A stretch of DNA of 64,000 bases from Sphingosinicella humi (GTDB lineage: Bacteria; Pseudomonadota; Alphaproteobacteria; Sphingomonadales; Sphingomonadaceae). A model generated the notes under the pieces. The model was not told the origin of the DNA, made no database searches, and saw nothing but the letters and a program-made list of their open reading frames with translations. This document shows positions 1 to 13,400 of the stretch, piece by piece (position 1 is the stretch's first letter; each line of letters opens with the position of its first letter). The stretch covers positions 62,001-126,000 of the forward strand of contig NZ_QFFF01000001.1 of assembly GCF_003129465.1 (NCBI RefSeq). Reading direction: 5' to 3'. Made by a program: the position numbers and the translations under genes.

Positions 1-330
<330 letters not shown>

Positions 331-336
331 GCGAGC

Positions 337-356
337 GGGGCGCTGGGAAGCGCCCC
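337..356 (+). promoter_or_regulatory. rpoB-rpoC intercistronic hairpin
   Basis: A perfect 8-bp stem (GGGGCGCT / AGCGCCCC) closes a GGGA tetraloop of the GNRA type between the rpoB stop and the rpoC start. No T-run follows, so it is not a standard intrinsic terminator. It may be an mRNA processing or stabilising element. Confidence 0.5.
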
Positions 357-403
357 CTCACCTTCCGCCCGATTTTGAGATTTCTCCCTGAAGGGAAAAT
401 GTG

Positions 404-4675
<4,272 letters not shown>

Positions 4676-4700
4676 TCCCGGCAGACGCTGAAATGAAGAA

Positions 4701-4734
4701 GCCCCGCCGGAGCGATCCGGCGGGGCTTTTTTTT
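4701..4734 (+). terminator. rho-independent terminator of rpoBC
   Basis: A perfect 10-bp GC-rich stem (GCCCCGCCGG / CCGGCGGGGC) with a 6-nt loop is followed by eight T residues, 25 bp after the rpoC stop. Confidence 0.95.
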
Positions 4735-4759
4735 GTTTCGGCACGTATATAAACGAGTC

Positions 4760-5356
4760 ATGTTTGATGAACTCCCAACGGAAGCCGTAGTCGCTCGCAT
4801 CCTACTCGGCGACCTACATTTCGATCTAGTTGAGCGGGTTAGCCGACTTAGGCTGCTAATCGCCCTAGATGCAGATCTTGGCGGAAGCGATGTAATGCTC
4901 CCCGGAGGGCATCCGAGTTATCTAGCCTGTACTGAAGCACGAGCTTCATTTGTGGCAGGGTACTTTGTTGCGACGATCGTGCTCTGCCAGGCGCTAGTCG
5001 AAAATCTGTTGGGTGCGCATCTCAAGCTTGATGAGAGTTCTCGACCGATCCGCGGCACTGCCCCTTTGGAGAGCGGACCGCTGCGAAAACGGCCATCTCT
5101 GAGGGAGATCATCGCAAAATGCGTCGAGGGCGGAGTCATCTCCGCCCAAGAAGCCAGAAATCTAGAGCGACTTGCCGAAATTCGAAATCCGGTCACGCAC
5201 TTCCGAGATATTAACGATCCGGATCATGTAGAAAGACGCGCAATGGACGAGGGAATTCATCCAATGAATCTCTTCGAGCAAGACGCAAGGTTCGCCATAA
5301 CCACGATCGTTCGGTTGCTGGCCAATCCCAATTTCGCGATAGGGCGTTCTAGTTAA
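4760..5356 (+). CDS. HEPN-like uncharacterised protein
   Basis: About 198 aa, mostly helical in appearance, with no signal peptide or membrane segment. The motif R142-NPVT-H147 (EIRNPVTHF) fits the RxxxxH signature of HEPN domains, which occur in ribonuclease toxins, abortive-infection proteins and nucleotide-binding accessory proteins. The long upstream helix GYFVATIVLCQALVENLLG is also typical of the fold. The gene is visibly lower in GC (about 50 percent by eye) than all neighbours and sits alone just behind the rpoC terminator, suggesting horizontal arrival. An in-frame TTG at 4733 lies in the terminator T-tract, so ATG 4760 is preferred. There is no good Shine-Dalgarno, and a TATAAA box at 4748-4753 would place transcription start at or next to the ATG (possibly leaderless). 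No partner toxin or antitoxin gene is adjacent. The function is unknown. Confidence 0.72.
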   Translation: MFDELPTEAVVARILLGDLHFDLVERVSRLRLLIALDADLGGSDVMLPGGHPSYLACTEARASFVAGYFVATIVLCQALVENLLGAHLKLDESSRPIRGTAPLESGPLRKRPSLREIIAKCVEGGVISAQEARNLERLAEIRNPVTHFRDINDPDHVERRAMDEGIHPMNLFEQDARFAITTIVRLLANPNFAIGRSS

Positions 5357-5408
5357 TTGAAGCGTTTCGGCCTTGGCGGTGTTTGCGCCAAAAGGTCGAA
5401 CTTACAAA

Positions 5409-7565
5409 CTAGAAACTCACCCTGGCGCTCAACCTTATGTCGCGGCCGGCGAGAGGCACGAAATCCTTGGTGAAGGAGGCGTGGCGGCGGGCGTCGACGT
5501 CGAAGAGATTGTTGGCCGACAGGATCAGCGAAGTCGGGTTCTCGCGGCCCCAGGGGCGCCAGGCGACGGACGCGTTGACCAGGGTGTGGCTGTCGGTCGG
5601 AGTCTCGAAGGCGGAAACCCGTTCCTGGGCGTCCGACCATTCGACCTCGACCCGGCCGTCGACATGGTCCGATTGCGCCTCGAGACCGCCGAGCAGGCGG
5701 AGCGGCGGGATGCGCGGCACCGGGCCGCCGTCCTTGATGCTCGCATGGACATAGTCGGCGACGACATCGCCGACGACCTTGAAGCCGCCCGTCTCGAACA
5801 GCTCGGCCGAGCCCTGGAGCTCGAAGCCGTAATAGGTGGCGTCGCGCTGGAAATATTGGAAGACGGGAAGCTCGTCCTGCTCCTCGCCGGTCGCCGTCTG
5901 GAAGATATAGTCGTCGAACCAGTTGGCGAACAACGTGGCGCTCAGCGAATAATTCGCGGCGTCGTGGCGGACATAGGCCTCGGCGCCCCAGCTCTTTTCC
6001 TTGGCGAGATCGGGATTGCCGACCTCGAAGGCCTGGGTTGCGATATGGGGGCCGTTGGAGAACAGCTCCTCGGCGGAGGGCGCGCGTTCGGCGCGGGAGC
6101 CGTTGACGCCGATCTTGGTGCCCTGGTTGACGTCGTAGGCTGCGCCGGCGGCGAAGGACCAGGCGTTGAAGCTCCGCTCCAGGCCGAGGGTGGTGACGTC
6201 GACGTCGCTATGCTCGAAGCGAGCGGCGCCTTCGATCCCGAGCGGGCCGAAATGCATCTCCTGGAGTGTGAACAGACCGATCTGGCTGCTCTCGTTGGGC
6301 GGGACGAAGGCCTCGGCGCCGATCGCCTCGAAATCGCGGCTATAATATTGCGCCCCGGTGACGCCGTGCCAGCCGCCGCGGTCGGCCTGGACCAGCTCGA
6401 AGCGGCCTTCCATGCCATTGGTCTTGAAGACCGTGCCGACTTCGCCGCCCTCGAACTCGGTATGCTCGTAATCGGCGGCGGCGAGGCGGAAGCGGATCTT
6501 GTCGATGAAATCGCCGCCCGCCTCGATCTCGCCGCGAAGATCGGCGCGAAGCTGCTCGAGACCGATGGTGACGGGAACGTCGCCATGCCCGTGCCCCTCC
6601 CCTTCCTCGCCGCCTTCCTCCTCATGGTGATGCCCGGCGCCCGGCCGGGAGGGAACGCCATAGCCCGTGTCGTAATAGCTGACCGAGAAGCCGAGGCTGC
6701 CGCCGTCGCGGATGAGGGCTAGGCCGGCGCCGACCGTCTTGGTCTCCGTGGCGGAATTGGGGATGCGCCCCTTGAGGTTCGCCCGCGCGCGCGCTTCCTC
6801 CGCCTCCTCGGCATGGCCTTCCGCCGCTTCCTCGGCCGCGATCTCCAGCTGCTCGGCGCGAAGCGCGGGCGATAGGACGAAGCCGCCCACCTCCAGATCG
6901 TCGGTTTTGCGGTAGCTTCCGTCGAAATGGGCGACGAGGCTGTCGGTCAGCGGCACATCAAGGGCGGCGCCGAGGCTGCGCTCGTTCGCGGCGGAGCCAT
7001 AGGCGGCGATGCCGTCGATATGGACGGGCTCGTCCGGCACGCGGCGGGGAATGCGCCGGTCCATGACGTTGACCGCGCCGCCGATCGCCTGGCCGCCGAA
7101 CAGCAGAACGGCAGGGCCGTGGACGACCTCGATCCGCTCGGCCGTCAGCGGATCGATGGTGACGGCGTGATCGGCCGAGGTGTTGGAGACGTCGATCGAA
7201 CCGATGCCGTCGGTAAGGACGCGCACGCGCTCCCCCGAGAAGCCGCGCAGCACCGGACGGGAGGCGCCGGGGCTGAAGGAGGTGGCCGACACGCCCGGCA
7301 GGCTGGCCAGCGTGTCGCCGATCTGAGGCTTCAGGTCGCGCACGAGATCGGCGCCGGACAGCACCGACTTGCCCGCCAGCAGGTCGACATCCTTGATGCT
7401 GTGCCCGGTGACGACGATCATTCCCGGCTGCTCGTCATGGACGTGATCGGTCTGTGCCGCGGCGCGGGCGCCCGTCACCGTTTCGGCCGGCGGCTCGGCT
7501 TGCTGGGCCATGGCGGGGACGGCCACGAACGCAGTGGTGGCGAGCAGGTACGCGAACTTAACCAT
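5409..7565 (-). CDS. TonB-dependent receptor, zinc-type (ZnuD-like)
   Basis: Outer-membrane beta-barrel transporter of about 718 aa. A signal peptide (MVKFAYLLATTAFVAVPAMA) precedes a plug domain (IVVTGHS, then GVSATSFSPGASRPVLRGF), and the protein ends in a barrel with a terminal Phe. An external loop near residues 320-345 is rich in His, Glu and Gly (HHHEEEGG, GHGHGD), and another His/Asp cluster lies at the mature N-terminus. Such loops characterise zinc-scavenging receptors of the ZnuD group. Start: an upstream ATG at 7577 is in frame, but the GGGAGA Shine-Dalgarno is well placed for ATG 7565, which also begins a proper signal peptide. A palindrome 38-50 bp upstream could be a metal-regulator site. 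Metal specificity is inferred only from the His-rich loops. Confidence 0.85.
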   Translation of the reverse strand: MVKFAYLLATTAFVAVPAMAQQAEPPAETVTGARAAAQTDHVHDEQPGMIVVTGHSIKDVDLLAGKSVLSGADLVRDLKPQIGDTLASLPGVSATSFSPGASRPVLRGFSGERVRVLTDGIGSIDVSNTSADHAVTIDPLTAERIEVVHGPAVLLFGGQAIGGAVNVMDRRIPRRVPDEPVHIDGIAAYGSAANERSLGAALDVPLTDSLVAHFDGSYRKTDDLEVGGFVLSPALRAEQLEIAAEEAAEGHAEEAEEARARANLKGRIPNSATETKTVGAGLALIRDGGSLGFSVSYYDTGYGVPSRPGAGHHHEEEGGEEGEGHGHGDVPVTIGLEQLRADLRGEIEAGGDFIDKIRFRLAAADYEHTEFEGGEVGTVFKTNGMEGRFELVQADRGGWHGVTGAQYYSRDFEAIGAEAFVPPNESSQIGLFTLQEMHFGPLGIEGAARFEHSDVDVTTLGLERSFNAWSFAAGAAYDVNQGTKIGVNGSRAERAPSAEELFSNGPHIATQAFEVGNPDLAKEKSWGAEAYVRHDAANYSLSATLFANWFDDYIFQTATGEEQDELPVFQYFQRDATYYGFELQGSAELFETGGFKVVGDVVADYVHASIKDGGPVPRIPPLRLLGGLEAQSDHVDGRVEVEWSDAQERVSAFETPTDSHTLVNASVAWRPWGRENPTSLILSANNLFDVDARRHASFTKDFVPLAGRDIRLSARVSF

Positions 7566-7602
7566 GATGTCTCCCATGAACCGCAGCCCGGTTAAAGGAG
7601 AC

Positions 7603-7615
7603 GATACATTGTATC
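7603..7615. promoter_or_regulatory. palindromic operator candidate upstream of the receptor (Zur-box-like)
   Basis: GATACATTGTATC is a palindrome with 6-bp arms around one central base, in the divergent region between the receptor and the peptidase gene. AT-rich dyads of this size are typical of Fur/Zur-family sites. The assignment is inferred from the His-rich receptor beside it, not from a matched consensus. Confidence 0.4.
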
Positions 7616-7739
7616 AATACCGTGATCGCCGCGCCTTGACCGACCGGTCGCCCGACGCACACGGTTCACCGCCGCCGGAAGCGCTCGACAAAAGCGGCGG
7701 GGGTGCCCTAGGCATGCCCTTCAGCGAGGGGAGTTTTTC

Positions 7740-10184
7740 ATGAGATCGACGCGTGCCGCCTGCCTGTCCATCCTGCTGCTGAGCGGCGTCTCGAGCGCGG
7801 CGCTGGCGGCCGAGCCGGCGGCGACGGTGCTCAAGGGAACGACGGCCGAAACGGGCCTGCTGCCGGTCCATGTCGACAGGAAAGAGGGCCGCATCCTCCT
7901 GTCGCTGCCCGCGCCCGACGCGGAGGGCATTTCCGGCCGCTATCTCTATGTGACGGCGCTGAAGACCGGCCTCGGCTCCGCGCCCGTCGGCCTCGATCGG
8001 GCGATGAGCGGCGGATCGGAGCTGCTCGTCTTCCGCCGGGTCGGCAAGAAGATCGTGGCGGAGATCGAGAATCCCCGCTTCCGCGCGCCCGCAGGGACCG
8101 ACGCCGAGCAGGCGGCGGCGCGCGACAGCTTCGCCTATTCGACAGTCTGGATGGGCGATATCGCGGCAGAGACGGCGGACGGACAGCTGCTGGTCGACAT
8201 CTCCAGCTTCCTCACCCGCGACGTCATCGGCATCGCCAAGCGGCTGAACGACAGCCTCGGCGAGGAGGTCAAGGGCAAGGAGTTCAAGCTCGTCCCCGAG
8301 CTCACGGTGGCCGACCCCCATTCGGTGAAGGTGTTTCCGGAGAATATCGAGATGGAGGCCCGCCAGACCTTCGTCTCGACCGATCCCGGCGCGGAAATCC
8401 GCAACATCGCGCCGACCACCGGCAATCTGAGCTTCATCGTCCGCCATTCGCTGGTGAAGCTTCCCGAGGCCGGTTACGAGCCCCTCCCCTTCGACCCGCG
8501 CACCGGCAGCTTCGGAACGCAGGTGCTCGATTATTCGGCGCCACTGGGCCAGCCGATCGTAAGAGAGCTGGTCAACCGCTTCCGCCTCGAGAAGATCGAT
8601 CCGGACGCGCCGCGCTCGCGGGTCAAGAAGCCGATCGTCTTCTACATCGACCGGTCCGCGCCGGAGCCGATCCGCACCGCCCTGCTGGAAGGGGCGAGCT
8701 GGTGGAAGCAGGCGTTCGAGGAGGCGGGCTTCATCGAGGCCTACCGGGTCGAGATACTGCCCGAAGGCGTCGACCCGCTCGACGCGCGCTACAATGTCGT
8801 CAACTGGGTCAACCGCGCCACCCGCGGCTGGTCCTACGGCCAGGCGATCGAGGATCCTCGCACCGGCGAGATACTGAAGGGCAATGTCCTGCTGGGCTCG
8901 CTCCGCGTCCGTCAGGACATGCTGATCTTCGAAGGTCTGGTCGGCGCCGACAAGGTGGGTGACGGCGGTCCCGACGATCCGATCAACGCCGCCCTCGCCC
9001 GCATCCGCCAGCTCTCGGCGCACGAGGTCGGCCACGCCCTCGGCCTCGCCCACAATTTCGCGGGCAGCACGCAGGGCCGCTATTCGGTCATGGACTATCC
9101 CGCGCCGCGCGTGACCCTGGCCGACGGGCGGCCGAGCCTCGCCGATGCCTATGGCGCTGGGCTCGGCCGGTGGGACGTCTTCGCCGTCGACTGGCTCTAC
9201 GGCAGCGACAGCCAGGCGGAAGCCGACGCGAAGGCCTCAGCGGCGGTGGCCGAGGGCTTGCGCTTCGTCGCCGATGACGACGCGCGTCCGCTCGACGCCG
9301 CCCAGCCGACGGGCAGCCTCTGGGACGATTTCGCCGATCCGGCCGCCGAATTGGAGCGGATGATCGCCGTCCGCCGCGCAGCGGTCGACAATTTCGGGCT
9401 CGCCGCGCTTTCCGCCGGCGAGCCGGTCGCCAATCTCAGGCGCAAGTTCGTGCCGATCTGGCTGCTCCACCGCTACCAGGTGGAGGCGGCGGCCAAGCTC
9501 GTCGGCGGCGTCGACTTCTCCTATTCGCGGCGGGGCGATGGCCTCGAAACCTCCTCGCCCGTCCCGGCCGATGCGCAGCGGGCCGCGCTGGATGCGCTGC
9601 TCGCGACGCTCTCGCCGGAAGCGCTGACCGTCCCCTCTGGGCTGATCCCGCTGCTTTCGTCCGGCTGGTCGGGGAACAACGACCGCCAGAACGACATCGA
9701 GATATTCGACACGGCCGGGGGGCCGGTGTTCGACGCCATGGTCGCCGCCGAAACCGCCGCCGCCGTCACGCTCGACACGCTGCTGGAGCCCGAACGCCTC
9801 AACAGGCTGGCGCAGCAGCACAGGCTCGACGAAGGCATGCCGGGACCCGACGAGCTGTTCGATCGCCTGCTCGCGACGGTTCTCCCCACGGGCGGCCGAG
9901 ACGCCATGGCGGAGGCCGTCCAGCGGCGCGTCGCCACGACGACGATATTCGAGCTCGCCCGTCTGCGGCGCGAACCCAACCTATCGCCGACTTTGGCCCT
10001 GAAGCTCGACGACCGGCTGCACCGGCTGGCGGCACGGCTCGCCGAAGGGAAGGCGGGAAGCGAGGACACCCGCCAATGGGGCCGCGGCCTGGCAAGGCTG
10101 CTGCGCGACCGCGAGGCGCTGGACAAGGTCCTCGCCGACGAGAAGCGCAAGCCCAAGATACCGCCCGGCATGCCGATCGGCTGA
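7740..10184 (+). CDS. secreted zinc-dependent metalloprotease (DUF5117/DUF4953 type)
   Basis: Protein of 814 aa with an N-terminal signal peptide (MRSTRAACLSILLLSGVSSAALAAE). The zinc site is HEVGHALGLAH (residues 428-438), the long HExxHxxGxxH form, followed by a Met-turn YSVMDYP with Met near 451, so the catalytic core is metzincin-like. Length and layout match the large family of secreted or periplasmic peptidases annotated with DUF5117 and DUF4953, common in sphingomonads and Bacteroidetes. The Shine-Dalgarno AGGGGAG is about 7 nt before the ATG. It is divergent from the TonB receptor. The substrate is unknown; it could be a type II secretion client of the gsp system in this window. Confidence 0.88.
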   Translation: MRSTRAACLSILLLSGVSSAALAAEPAATVLKGTTAETGLLPVHVDRKEGRILLSLPAPDAEGISGRYLYVTALKTGLGSAPVGLDRAMSGGSELLVFRRVGKKIVAEIENPRFRAPAGTDAEQAAARDSFAYSTVWMGDIAAETADGQLLVDISSFLTRDVIGIAKRLNDSLGEEVKGKEFKLVPELTVADPHSVKVFPENIEMEARQTFVSTDPGAEIRNIAPTTGNLSFIVRHSLVKLPEAGYEPLPFDPRTGSFGTQVLDYSAPLGQPIVRELVNRFRLEKIDPDAPRSRVKKPIVFYIDRSAPEPIRTALLEGASWWKQAFEEAGFIEAYRVEILPEGVDPLDARYNVVNWVNRATRGWSYGQAIEDPRTGEILKGNVLLGSLRVRQDMLIFEGLVGADKVGDGGPDDPINAALARIRQLSAHEVGHALGLAHNFAGSTQGRYSVMDYPAPRVTLADGRPSLADAYGAGLGRWDVFAVDWLYGSDSQAEADAKASAAVAEGLRFVADDDARPLDAAQPTGSLWDDFADPAAELERMIAVRRAAVDNFGLAALSAGEPVANLRRKFVPIWLLHRYQVEAAAKLVGGVDFSYSRRGDGLETSSPVPADAQRAALDALLATLSPEALTVPSGLIPLLSSGWSGNNDRQNDIEIFDTAGGPVFDAMVAAETAAAVTLDTLLEPERLNRLAQQHRLDEGMPGPDELFDRLLATVLPTGGRDAMAEAVQRRVATTTIFELARLRREPNLSPTLALKLDDRLHRLAARLAEGKAGSEDTRQWGRGLARLLRDREALDKVLADEKRKPKIPPGMPIG

Positions 10185-10350
10185 GCGGGTGGCAGCGACG
10201 CTGCGATTGGTTCCACCCCCCGATTCGTCTCGCCGTGTCAGGCGAACGGTTCGTCTCCATTGTCCGCAATTCAGCTGACAGCAATGACCGTTCGTTTATG
10301 ATGAACCCCTTCAAACATAAGGCGTTCCTTGCGCCGAGAGAGGGGATCGG
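10185..10350. promoter_or_regulatory. intergenic region with small dyad, beta-lactamase promoter region
   Basis: This 166-bp gap has no gene. It contains an 11-bp dyad CGAACGGTTCG at 10243-10253 and AT-richer sequence to about 10320 that could hold the promoter of the downstream lipoprotein gene. No LysR-type ampR neighbour is present. Confidence 0.3.
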
Positions 10351-11574
10351 ATGACATTGGGACGGCAGATCATAGCGCGTCGGAAACTGCACAGCAGCAC
10401 CACGACCGCCTTCATTGCCGCCCTCTCGGTTTCCGCCCTGCTCGCGGCCTGCATCCCGCAGGCCCGATCCGCGGAAGTCGCCGCGACGCCCAAGGCTCGG
10501 CCCGCCGTCGCCTCCACGCAGACCCAAACGGCGCTTCCGCAGCCCGCACCGTCCCCCGCGCCGGTCGTTCCGGCGACGGTGTTGACGGCGCAGCGCATCC
10601 TCGATGCCCGCATCAATGAGCTCGGCCGCGCCTTCAACGGCGACATCGGCATTGCGGTCAAGGACATCCAGACCGGCTGGACCAGCCATTATGACGGCAC
10701 CACCTGGTATCCGCAGCAGAGCGTGAGCAAGTTCTGGGTCGCGCTCACCGCCCTGGCCGAAGTCGACAAGGGCAATCTCAGCCTGGCGACGCCGGTGACC
10801 CTGGGTCGCGACGATCTCACGCTCTTCCACCAGCCGATCCGGGCGATGGTGCTGAGCGGCGGCTACACGACGACGCCGAACGATTTGCTCCACCGCGCCA
10901 TCCAGCAGAGCGACAACACCGCCAACGACTTCCTGCTGTGGCGAGCGGGCGGGCCGGAGGCGGTGCGCGCCTATCTCGATCGCATGAATATCGAGGGCAT
11001 CCGGTTCGGCCCGGGCGAAAGGGCCCTCCAGAGCAAGATCGCCGGACTGGAGTGGAAATCCTCCTATTCGATCGGCAACAACTTCTATGCCGCTCGCAAC
11101 GCGGTTCCCGACGCCGTCCGCCGCCAGGCGTTCGAAAGCTATATCGCCAATCCGATGGACGGCGCGACTCCGCTCGGCATCGTCGATGCGCTCGCCCGGC
11201 TGAAGAAGGGCGAGTTGCTCTCGCCTTCCTCGACGGCGCTGCTGCTCGAGATCATGTCCAATACGCGGACGGGCCCGACCCGGCTCAAGGGCGGCCTCAG
11301 CGGCGGCTGGCGCCTTGCCCACAAGACCGGCACCGGCCAGGTCTTCAAGGGCGAGCAGGCGGGCTATAACGACATCGGCATCGTCACCTCGCCGAGCGGC
11401 CACAGCTATGCCGTGGCGGTGCTGATCCGCCGCACCTCCGCTCCCAATATCCAGCGCATGCGCACCATGCAGGACACGGTCCGGGCGATCATCGACTATC
11501 ACGAGAACCTGCAGGGCTACACCATCGCCATCGACGACCGCGAGGACGGCAAGATCTACCGCGTGGGCGGGTAG
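10351..11574 (+). CDS. lipoprotein class A beta-lactamase-like serine hydrolase
   Basis: Protein of 407 aa. The N-terminus has a lipobox ending at Cys34 (SALLAAC), so it is probably membrane-anchored. A Pro/Ala-rich tether to about residue 75 precedes the penicillin-binding fold. Active-site motifs are S124-VS-K127 (SxxK), S187-D188-N189 (SDN) and K325-T326-G327 (KTG). Glu223 lies 36 residues after the SDN serine, matching Glu166 of class A enzymes, in the context ERALQ, so the usual Asn170 position is Gln. A segment of about 30 extra residues follows the omega loop before KTG. Shine-Dalgarno AGAGGGGA is 5-8 nt upstream. It may hydrolyse beta-lactams or act as a related serine hydrolase; resistance cannot be asserted from sequence. 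Confidence 0.83.
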   Translation: MTLGRQIIARRKLHSSTTTAFIAALSVSALLAACIPQARSAEVAATPKARPAVASTQTQTALPQPAPSPAPVVPATVLTAQRILDARINELGRAFNGDIGIAVKDIQTGWTSHYDGTTWYPQQSVSKFWVALTALAEVDKGNLSLATPVTLGRDDLTLFHQPIRAMVLSGGYTTTPNDLLHRAIQQSDNTANDFLLWRAGGPEAVRAYLDRMNIEGIRFGPGERALQSKIAGLEWKSSYSIGNNFYAARNAVPDAVRRQAFESYIANPMDGATPLGIVDALARLKKGELLSPSSTALLLEIMSNTRTGPTRLKGGLSGGWRLAHKTGTGQVFKGEQAGYNDIGIVTSPSGHSYAVAVLIRRTSAPNIQRMRTMQDTVRAIIDYHENLQGYTIAIDDREDGKIYRVGG

Positions 11575-11634
11575 CGAGTTACTCCCCGTCATCCCGGCGC
11601 TGGCGTTTGAACCCGCGCCGACTAAGGTGTCGCC

Positions 11635-12225
11635 ATGGCCCGGCCCCAATCCCCCGACTATGACAAGCGGCGCGACGCGATCATCGCGACGGCGGCCAAG
11701 CTTTACGCACGCCGGGGCTTCCAAGGCGCGTCGGTGGCCGACCTCGCCAAGGCGTGCAACACCTCGAAATCCCTAGTTTACCACTACTTCCCGTCGAAAG
11801 AGGACATACTCTACGAAGTGATGGCGGCGCATCTGGAGGCGCTGGTCGATGCCGCCGACGATGTGATGCGCAGGGGCGACGCGAAGGAGCGGCTGCGCGC
11901 CCTCGCCCTCGCCTTCATGCGCCTCTACGAAGGCGCGCAGGACCATCACAAGGTGCTGCTGAACGAGCTCGACAACCTGCCCAGCGAACGACGTGCGGAG
12001 GTGGTCCGCAAGCAGCGGCGCATCATTGCCGTCGTCGAAAATCTCATCCAGACGATCCGGCCGGATGCCGGCGCGACCGCCCTGCCCCTCACCATGCTGT
12101 TCTTCGGCATGATCAACTGGACGCACACCTGGTTCCGGCCCGACGGCGCCATGTCGGCCGAAGAACTGGCCTATCTGGCGGTGGACCTGATGCTGAATGG
12201 ATTGGGCGAACTCTCATTGCGCTGA
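11635..12225 (+). CDS. paaR: TetR-family regulator, probable PaaR
   Basis: Protein of 196 aa with an N-terminal TetR helix-turn-helix (RDAIIATAAKLYARRGF, then VADLAKACNTSKSLVYHYF at about residues 31-49) and an all-helical ligand-binding domain. It is transcribed toward the convergent paaEDCBA genes. TetR-type PaaR proteins replace PaaX/GntR regulators in several proteobacteria, where they repress paa genes and release DNA on binding phenylacetyl-CoA. A perfect dyad GACCGATCGGTC overlaps the -35 box of the paaA promoter and is the likely target. The role is inferred from position; the family is clear. Confidence 0.8.
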   Translation: MARPQSPDYDKRRDAIIATAAKLYARRGFQGASVADLAKACNTSKSLVYHYFPSKEDILYEVMAAHLEALVDAADDVMRRGDAKERLRALALAFMRLYEGAQDHHKVLLNELDNLPSERRAEVVRKQRRIIAVVENLIQTIRPDAGATALPLTMLFFGMINWTHTWFRPDGAMSAEELAYLAVDLMLNGLGELSLR

Positions 12226-12235
12226 CTCTCCGCGC

Positions 12236-12311
12236 GTCATTGCGAGCGCAGCGAAACAATCCAGCCACGCCCGAGCTGGATTGCTTCGTCGCTCCGCTCC
12301 TCGCAATGACG
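12236..12311. repeat. palindromic repeat, family A (copy 1)
   Basis: GTCATTGCGAG...CAATCCAG and its inverted partner CTGGATTG...CTCGCAATGAC form one long hairpin between the convergent regulator gene and paaE. Related copies are at 51952 and 63851. Confidence 0.85.
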
Positions 12312-12315
12312 AGCC

Positions 12316-13392
12316 TCAGGCGTCGTAGTCCAACTCCACGCCCGGCCCTTTCGGCACCGACTGGCATGTCAGGACGTAGCCGGCCTCGATCTCCTCGTCG
12401 CTAAGGCCGTAGCGGGCGGCCATCTCGACCTCGCCGGAGATGACGCGGGCGCGGCAGGTGGCGCAGACGCCGGCCTTGCAGGCGTAAGGCGCGGGGAGAC
12501 CGGCAGCGCGGGCGCTGTCGAGGATGTTGCCGGCCTCGGCATCGAACGCAACACGGCGCTTCCGGCCGTCGAGGGTTACCTGCATGGTGAGGCCACGGGC
12601 CTGGTCCTGAAGGACGTGCATCTGCGCCTCGACGGCGGCCGAGGGGCGGTCGGCGGTGAAGCGCTCGATATGGATCTTGTGCTTGTCGACGCCGCGCTCC
12701 AGCAGCGCCTCCTCGGCCGCGTCCATCATCGGGCCGGGGCCGCAGATGAAGAAGCCCGCCACCGCTTCCGGCTCGACCAGATGCTGCAATATCTCGTCGC
12801 ACTTGGTACGATCGAGCATGCCGTTGAAAAGGTCGATATCTTCCGCCTCCTCGGCGAGGAAATGATAGACTTCGAGCCGCCCCATGAACCGGTTCTTGAG
12901 GCGCGCCAGCTCTTCCAGGAAGATCACCGACTGGCTGTCGCGGTTGCCGTAGAAGAGGCTGAAGCGACTGTCCGGCTCGACGCTGAGCGCGGTCTTGATG
13001 AGCGACATGACGGGGGTGATGCCGGAGCCCCCAGCGAAACCGACATAATGATTGGCGGCTGCCGGGTCGAAATCCCAGGTGAAGCTGCCGTGCGGCGCCA
13101 TCACCTCGACGCTGTCGCCGGGCTTCAGATTGTCATTGGCCCAGTTGGAGAAGAGTCCGCCGGCGATACGCTTGACGGTAACCTTGAGCTGCCCCTCGGC
13201 CGGAGCGACGCAGAGGGAATAGTTGCGACGCACTTCCTCGCCGCCAATGTCGCACCTCAAGGTGAGGTGCTGGCCGGGCTTGAAGCGGAACGTCTCCCGA
13301 AGCGCGTCCGGCACGTCGAAGCGAATGGATTTGGCCTCGGCGGTCTCGGGCACGACCTCCGCGACGGTCAGGGTGTGGAAATCGATCGACAT
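12316..13392 (-). CDS. paaE: phenylacetyl-CoA epoxidase reductase subunit
   Basis: Flavin reductase of 358 aa that passes electrons from NAD(P)H to the PaaABC di-iron oxygenase. Order: FAD-binding domain (residues 1-105, NYSLC), NAD-binding domain (about 110-235, GFAGGSGITPVMS and FFICGPGPMM) and a C-terminal plant-type 2Fe-2S ferredoxin with the motif CKAGVCATC and a distal Cys (LTCQS). Length and domain order match PaaE. It is the last gene of paaABCDE, separated from paaD by only a few bases. Confidence 0.95.
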   Translation of the reverse strand: MSIDFHTLTVAEVVPETAEAKSIRFDVPDALRETFRFKPGQHLTLRCDIGGEEVRRNYSLCVAPAEGQLKVTVKRIAGGLFSNWANDNLKPGDSVEVMAPHGSFTWDFDPAAANHYVGFAGGSGITPVMSLIKTALSVEPDSRFSLFYGNRDSQSVIFLEELARLKNRFMGRLEVYHFLAEEAEDIDLFNGMLDRTKCDEILQHLVEPEAVAGFFICGPGPMMDAAEEALLERGVDKHKIHIERFTADRPSAAVEAQMHVLQDQARGLTMQVTLDGRKRRVAFDAEAGNILDSARAAGLPAPYACKAGVCATCRARVISGEVEMAARYGLSDEEIEAGYVLTCQSVPKGPGVELDYDA

Positions 13393-13400
13393 TCAGCGGC

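Noticed and set aside
4733-4759. TTG start at 4733 for the HEPN-like gene
   Set aside because: It lies in the T-tract of the rpoC terminator and adds residues without support.
7635-7655. GACCGACCGGTCG as a second PaaR operator near the peptidase gene
   Set aside because: The match to the paaA dyad is only partial, the inner palindrome is 8 bp, and the gene has no link to phenylacetate.
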